A program made the position numbers and the translations under genes. The notes beneath the pieces are model-generated. The model ran no database searches, had not been told where the DNA came from, and was given only the letters and a program-made list of their open reading frames with translations. Positions 57,893 through 64,000 of a stretch of DNA of 64,000 bases are shown here, in pieces; position 1 is the stretch's first letter; the number at the start of each line of letters is the position of its first letter. The stretch is taken from NCBI GenBank assembly GCA_964036275.1, contig OZ038433.1:7543048-7607047 (forward strand), given 5' to 3'. This DNA comes from Litoditis marina. Its lineage: Eukaryota > Nematoda > Chromadorea > Rhabditida > Rhabditidae.

Positions 57893-60800
57893 TGTCTCTC
57901 GGCTCTCTTGGCTGCTCTATTGTCAACTGCCGACCGGGCACCCCACAATTCTTCCACTGGTTTGAAAAGACTAGCAACCGTCTTGCGCGAATTCCAAACT
58001 GATAGAATCTGAATAATTAGAGAAAATCAATAGTTGCAAATGATAACTGAAATCAATAACTGAAAAAGAACAATTCTTAAAATAGACTAATCAAAACTAG
58101 TATAGTAATTAGTATTATTGATTGATATAATTACAGAAAGTCGATATTCAACTGATTACACTCGAGAATATACCTTCTGAACCATGACAACGGGTACTAT
58201 TCCAATGATGATCAATGTGACGAACCAAGATGTAACCCAGTCCATTACTGGGCTCCACATACCCAACACCAGAACACACTAAAAATCGAGCATATAGGCA
58301 GTTACCAACAATTCATTGTAGTCTGAGCACGATTCGCAGCAGCCCAAGCAAGGTTTGCGACCGAAAAGTGTCGGCTCCAAACTACAAACACAGTGCGATA
58401 GAGCAGCATACACTGTATCGGCTTGATTTGCAAAAAGCGAATCATAATGGTACAGTTTATCGATAGATACACGTAACACCGAAGCTCGGTATAGAGAGAG
58501 CCCTAAATCTATCGTCCACGTTTGGATTAGGTCTTCCTGATGGGCTGTGCAATGTATGTCTGTATGTTCAGATCGCAGTACAATGGTTTATATAGTGGCG
58601 GTCATTCCCACCAAGACTTGGCAGCGTGCCAATGAGTATTACAAGCTTTTCTCCACTACTTTGCAGTTTTTCAAACAACTGCAAATCTCTGTTAGCGGTT
58701 GTTTAGTTTCATGCGCAGGACGGGATGAAGATGCCGGCATGTTGTGCTTTACATATCACGAACTGTTGAAGTGAGATCGTAGACCTTTGACCTACTGACC
58801 ACCAAGACGGCAGGTACAACCAGACACCAGACCAGAACAGCGAACACGTTGAAAAGACTCTCCAGACAATCTTCTGCCTGCAAAAAGCAATTAACGAACG
58901 CAAAACCATGACGAAATTACAAAAACTAGAGTAATTTTGGTCAATAGTCATTTAGAGATTGTAAATACGAACTAGATATTTGCTTAAAGATAAGGAAAAA
59001 TTTCAATTAGTGCCCATTTTAATCCTATAGCATTCAATTCATGAGTCTCGTCTACCTCATAAAAACAATCGAAAATACCGGAAATGTCAAAAATTGCTTA
59101 GAGGCGGGGTGAAACGTGACATTCTTCTTTTCTGTTCTCTGGTTCTCCCTAGTTTACTTATTGGATCTGAACTTTATCTTTATGTGCACACTGTCTGCAT
59201 ACTGTAATAAAGATGCAAGACCGAAGATGACTATACCTTTGTTCTCGCTGTCGACATGGCAGTAATGTTAGCCGTGAGTCTCCTACCCCCGTAGACATAG
59301 GCGACCACCAGTACTTCAAGTAGGACCAATACACATCCAGCTCCATTCAATACCACAAGCTGTAGTCCAGCTACGATATCCATGCCAGTCTGAGAATTGT
59401 TGAAAAGTTGCTTTCCCCGATGAATGACTAGCGAGTTTTCGTAAACTTCAAGATGTTTTCAAAGCAAAACGACTATGTTATATTATTTCTTTTCATTTTA
59501 TGTCAAGACATTACAGGTTCACACTCAACATTTCATCTCTCAAAATATAACACTGCGTGTGATAATCAGAGGTTTTCACAGTCTCACCGTAGCAAAGATT
59601 GGCAGCATTCCAAGACATCCCACCACACACACCAGCTGGACTATTATTGTGCGAGATTCTTCTGTGGAAGCTACCGCGAACTTCTCCGAGATGGTTGCCA
59701 CGTAATACTCTAGTTGTACTACCTGAATGGTAGTATATGAGAACGGTTACTTTTCGAAGAGCGTTGAAACTATGATGGTTAGATGTAGTCAAACATACGT
59801 TCGCGGAACCAGAGGTTACTCGATTCAACATGATGTGTCGGTGATTCGATCCCACTATGTACTATGAACTTGTCGATTTTGACTATGTTTATGTGTTGGC
59901 AGAACGCAAAACATGGATATGACCAACTCGTTCTTCTCAAAACAACCCTAGACGGTTCATGTTGCCGTAGCCGCTGTATTTGTAGTTTGATCTCGTCGCT
60001 TTTCGTTCAACATTTGCTGAAGTATGCCTCGTGTTAGGATCACAGTATAACAAAGATTCGATTATTCCATACTCACCTTACCAATAATCATCATAAGAAT
60101 AACCACGAGACTAAATACAAATATGATGAACGACTCATACGATTCATATATTTGTAGTGAGTGGAGAAAAAACGAGAATTGGATATGGTGCAGGTAGTGG
60201 GATTGGACTCTTGATTGGGCGGCACTGTCTACTGAAAATAATGTCACAATCAGATTATAGTACTTACGATTTCAGTAACACATGAATTCAGTTAAATAAG
60301 GACGATTATCTGGTTCAATCCCAACGCTTCAGTCCTTTAAACTGCAATACATTTTTCAATTGCAGTTTAAAGGACCGAGGACACGGGATTGGTCCACATA
60401 GTCGTCCTGCTTTGAGTTGTTGTTTACCGTAACCATCTCCTCGATATGAAAATTTCATAGCTCTCAAACTTCGTTCAATGAATCTTCTGAAACAGTTCAG
60501 GGCAACCACTTAGGAACATTCTTTGTGCTATCACCTGCACCCATCCTTGTTGAAAAAACTCCGAACCAGTAGGAAAAACCAACCAAAATTGTGATGTGTC
60601 GCAACGCTTCCTTCAACCATTTGAAGTACATGAGTGTGTAATGACAAATTGTAGAAAATTGCGTTGAAAAACGGGACGAATAGCATATAAGCGAAAATTA
60701 CGAGAACGTCCCTGAAAAAAACTCATGTGAGCTCAAACTGTGTTTGTGTTTGTAGCTGTATTTAAAGTTTGATCCAAAATGAATATGTGAAATTCCAAAT

Positions 60801-63800
60801 GAATATGTAAAATTCTAATTGAAATATGAGTTTTTTACTACTTACCTGGATATATTATTGTGGAATCGGTTCTGAGCTCCAATGAAAATCAAGCGACCCT
60901 GTCCAAGTTTTGACGAGCGAATTACCTAAAACATAGGTTAGCTTTTTGCTTAAAAAAGTGTATTCGGTGTATGTTTCCCTGTCGCGCTGCGTTTGTAGTT
61001 TGCTCCAATTACTTTTCGGTCGAACATCGTAACTTGGTCCTGTGACGAACTTAACATACGACAATCACGTCACGGAATGGATACTGATCTTTAAAATTCT
61101 GTAGGGTTATAGCTTGGTCAGTTCTCAAAGAGAGAGTATGCAGGTCAGAGATGCGCAGATTTTTCTGAGACTGTCTGCGAATGTCTGCGTCTCGTCGACC
61201 TCCATAGTCTTTCGCTTTCATGGACTCAAATCAAGTAACTCACATGCAAAACAGAGACAGTCCACACTTTCCAGTTTTCAAAGTCGAGTTTTTCTACTAT
61301 TGCAGGGAGATAGGCGTAGAGGGGTGGAGTAATGAACATAAGCGAGATGCACAGAAAAATAAACGACAATTGAATTATGACCGCCAGCTTCGCTATCTGC
61401 AAAACATATGAATGAATTAAAAAAAAACACCTTCAATAATTCAAGGGAATCATACAACAGACCAATAACACTATTTAGGTACCTACCCATTATCTGAACG
61501 TTCTATATGATTATCAAAATGTCTCAATCCTTTGTTGAATGGCCCTTTCTGATTCATTGCCTCAATTTCGGCCTTTTCCCACTACAATTTTGTATTGTCT
61601 TCTTCACAGCTTGTGTGCTATTGATCGATGAATTTTGGAAACTCCTGATGAATTTTTGTAAGAATCTCAGGATCAAGAACTTTCTTGAGGATGTTTCGAT
61701 TTAGGTGTCCCAAATTCAGATTTTTCTGTATCACCATGACAATGTGATGTCGTTTCATTTCACTGAAGGCGGCTATGGTTGTCCAGGCCAGAAGAATCAG
61801 TATGAGAACGTAAGCAGACGGCCACTCAGGGACCTCCATCATATCCATATTCAGATCGGGGAACCTGAAAGAAGCAATAATGGATAGTTGTTGAATCCGT
61901 GTAATATTCGCCGTTTTGAAAAACGATTTCCTATACTTTTTCCTAGTCTCTACATATCCATTCAAGCTGGAAGGTCTGCCGGACGAATTACACCACCTCT
62001 TATTTCTCAATTTGGACATAGTAAACTTAGGTTATTTTATTTGAACAAAATATAATTGTGTCACTGGAAATTAATCATAGTAAACTTAGTTGCTACAACT
62101 GAAAATGAAAAAGAGAGGTAATATCACCCACCTGACCATTTTCAGAAGTTTCATGTAACTAAACTCACAATGTTTGCTTTAAAGATTCTGACGCAAACCA
62201 AGAATTGAAGGAGGTAGTCGTAGTCGAAATACTCATTTCCGGTATGTTGGCGTAAGAGCACGAATCGCCAATAGGACTGGAAACGAATAAATTATATGAA
62301 AAACGTTTTTAAAACAACATCCACAAATAACAAGAGGTTCGAACAATAAAACCAAGAATATAACAATATGCCGAGGTTCATTGACAGTAGGACATGGAGA
62401 AAACTTCCACAGCGTTGATTTTTCCTCGTGCATTTTTCTTCATTTCTAGTATCATGAATACCTGCCAGAGACTGAGGTGTAATCTGATCTTAAACATATA
62501 AAATTCAGTTAAGTTCAAAGCACAAAGGTAAGATGAGTACCTAATGTTCCCTGCAACATTGATTTGTAGTTCCTCTAATCTTCTGTGATCTTGCAGCCAA
62601 GTCATTTTCTGGTCGCGACCGCAATCATCGTGCAGCCGGGAATGACAGTCTGAAAACAGGTAAAACATCTTTAAAGAAGGACGATTATGTGGTCCAATCG
62701 CAACGCTTCAGTCCTTTAAACTGCAATACATTTTTCAATTGCCGTTTAAAGGACCGTGGACACGGGATTAGTCCACATAATCGTCCTGCTTTAAATTAAG
62801 TTTTCATGCGTTGAACCAGCGGACGTAGACTCAACAGTTACGATCAGAAATAACGGTTTACAGTTTGCAAAAAATCAACCCAAAACTTGTGCTGATTCCA
62901 CATCTAACATTTATCGAGTGAGCGGTGGATTTTTGCCTACCTTCAATTAGCATACTCAAAATACAGTACGAGTTCTTTGTTATTATTCCGATGTTCATTT
63001 ATTAATGGGAAAATAAGTATTCCAAGTTGTTCTCTCTTTCACGTGTTTTTATGAAACTAAGCAAGGCTAACAGAGATTCGCAGTTTTTTTGAAAAACTGA
63101 AGAATGACGAAAAATAGCCTGAAACATTCATTGACACGTTGCCAAGTCTCAAGGGGGCATGACCGGAACCATACCGACTCTGCTCGTACAAACTAACCTG
63201 GTCCTTTTCGGGGGTCACGCAGTTGTGCCACGGCATTTGCGCGGTGGGAATGTTGGAAGACTGTAGCAGTACGTACCGTACATCATGAACACCTGAGTAC
63301 GTATGCTAGAAAATCCCGGCACCTTCATCCCATCCTGCGTCTCTCACTCTGCCTCACTATTTCTTATCTCTTACATCCCGGAGGGATGTAAGAGCAGAGA
63401 AATAGCGTATGTTCGAAGAGACGCAGGATGGGATGAAGGTGCCGGGATCTTCTAGCATACGTACTCTGATCGTTCAGAAGGGTGAGGAAGTCCAACAATA
63501 ATATGCTCAGTCCGAGACCTGAAGAAAATAGGCATGTTTCCATTCCTCCGGGGACTCAGGTCATTGGTTCATCCACAATACCTTGATTATTTGGACTGTG
63601 TATCAGTTTGAAGGAAGGAAAATTGTTATTAGTTTTAGCAAAAAGTTTTTGCAGTACCTGAAGTACGCACCTAAGAGAACAAGATCTGAGAATATAGTGT
63701 CCATTGAAATGAAATATATCGATAGATATTGTTACTTTTAAAGTAGAAGGTTTTCACGTCAAATTATTGATGATGTGCCCCAGTTTCGCTTGGCAGTGTT

Positions 63801-64000
63801 TTTCACATTGAACTGAAGACTTAATATTGTGAGCCAGGGCAAAATCTATAAATCAGTAATGACGAAACACGGAAAACAAACCAGAAAAGGCGGGTGCTAT
63901 CCTGTCGAATACGGTGATGACATTAGTGGAGGTATATTGCCCCAGGGCTAACTCCATGTAGATCAACGGAAGACCAACGAGACACATGCAGAAGAAGTAG
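57874..64000 (-). CDS. SLC6-type transporter (SNF-like), cut by right edge
   Basis: Exons in coding order: 63882-64000, 63465-63518, 63198-63292, 62541-62649 (or to 62608), 62462-62483, 62233-62276, 61735-61864, 61244-61396, 60846-60925, 60584-60711, 60077-60231, 59588-59722, 59237-59389, 58785-58877, 58174-58278 and 57874-58008. SLC6 landmarks: LVGLPLIYMELALGQYTS (TM2), IAPAFSGLGLS into TM3, MPWHNC after TM3, then KLGQGRLIFIGAQNRFHNN with RD (TM5). Later come a hydrophobic TM7 (VFSLVVILMMIIG), a GAGCVL TM8 with AYVYGGRR, and the tail SLFKPVEELWG. SLC6 proteins move amino acids or amines with sodium and chloride across the plasma membrane; the substrate here is unknown. The TM1 substrate/ion site is off the edge, and TM6 and TM8 are divergent. 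One junction is uncertain: the exon ending at 63198 is phase 0, but the strong acceptor at 62650 needs phase 1. A weaker acceptor at 62609 restores frame. Confidence 0.85.
60292..60414. mobile_element. Palindromic MITE, family A (copy)
   Basis: In an SLC6 intron. The inner hairpin CAGTCCTTTAAACTGCAATA / TTGCAGTTTAAAGGAC is intact; outer arms are AAGGACGATTATCTGG and TAGTCGTCCTGCTTT. Confidence 0.8.
62670..63027. mobile_element. Family A MITE plus adjoining repeat
   Basis: 62670-62795 is a nearly complete family A MITE. The next ~230 bp, to 63027, match 41926-42141 in inverse orientation, again directly beside a family A end. The association of the same flank with the MITE at two loci suggests one longer element. 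In an SLC6 intron. Confidence 0.7.
63296..63465. mobile_element. Hairpin element forming an intron (introner-like)
   Basis: 170 bp. The outer ~49 bases (AGTACGTATGCTAGAA..., through CATCCTGCGTCTCT) are inverted at the other end with one mismatch. A second hairpin in the centre is TCTTACATCCC / GGGATGTAAGA. CTG flanks both sides (63293-63295 and 63466-63468), read as CAG in the SLC6 sense. The predicted intron is 63464 down to 63293: its donor A/GTACGT is in the terminal repeat and its acceptor ACTCAG ends with the flanking triplet. Confidence 0.8.

Noticed and set aside
62169..62276. Longer SLC6 exon ending at 62169 (adds YFDYDYLLQFLVCVRIFKANI)
   Set aside because: It leaves phase 0, and the next exon then hits a stop. 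The upstream donor at 62233 gives the correct phase and a direct run into FPDLNMDMMEVPEWP.
60077..63518. Polycystin/TRPP-like channel in the right-hand minus-strand exons
   Set aside because: Several exons read like PKD helices (WLQDHRR, an S5-like DVLVIFAYM), but flanking exons on both sides are SLC6 and the motif order (ELALGQYTS, PAFSG, MPWHNC, AQNRFHNN, YVYGG) fits one SLC6 gene with consistent phases.

Overview
The window comes from a nematode, most likely a rhabditine (clade V). It holds a near-canonical 127-residue major sperm protein, many TTTTCAG-type splice acceptors, starts lying 2-15 nt after such acceptors (the pattern of spliced-leader trans-splicing), and clear orthologues of C. 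elegans eri-1, nog-1, rrp-8, set-14 and vps-11. All exon models were read by hand from the sequence: splice sites, reading phase and protein resemblance. No alignment or RNA data were available.

Layout, left to right: a protein tyrosine phosphatase cut by the left edge (-); an msp gene (+); a TMEM203-like membrane protein (+); eri-1 (-), convergent with TMEM203 and divergent from the next block; a head-to-tail run on + of nog-1, rrp-8, a SMYD/SET-14 protein and vps-11; a secreted glycine-rich protein (-); a STAR/KH RNA-binding protein (-); a GSK-3-like kinase (+); and an SLC6-type transporter (-) running off the right edge. One tRNA-Ile(AAU) gene lies in a vps-11 intron on the same strand.

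The two ribosome-biogenesis genes (nog-1, rrp-8) are adjacent and could share an operon, with eri-1 directly upstream on the other strand. As I recall, C. elegans eri-1, nog-1 and rrp-8 are all T07A9 genes, and set-14 and vps-11 are both R06F6 genes. If so, the block joins two conserved neighbourhoods.

Most space between exons is short non-coding repeats. There are several palindromic (MITE-like) families, a tRNA-derived SINE pair, a PIF/Harbinger-like element with a TTA duplication in eri-1, a paired G-run element, and GA/CT and TA microsatellites.

The most unusual signal is at 63293-63465. A 170-bp near-perfect hairpin flanked by a CTG/CAG triplet coincides almost base for base with an intron of the SLC6 gene: the donor lies inside its terminal repeat and the acceptor AG comes from the flanking triplet. 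This is the signature of an intron made by a transposable element (an 'introner'). A decayed relative starts inside the stop codon of the SMYD gene.
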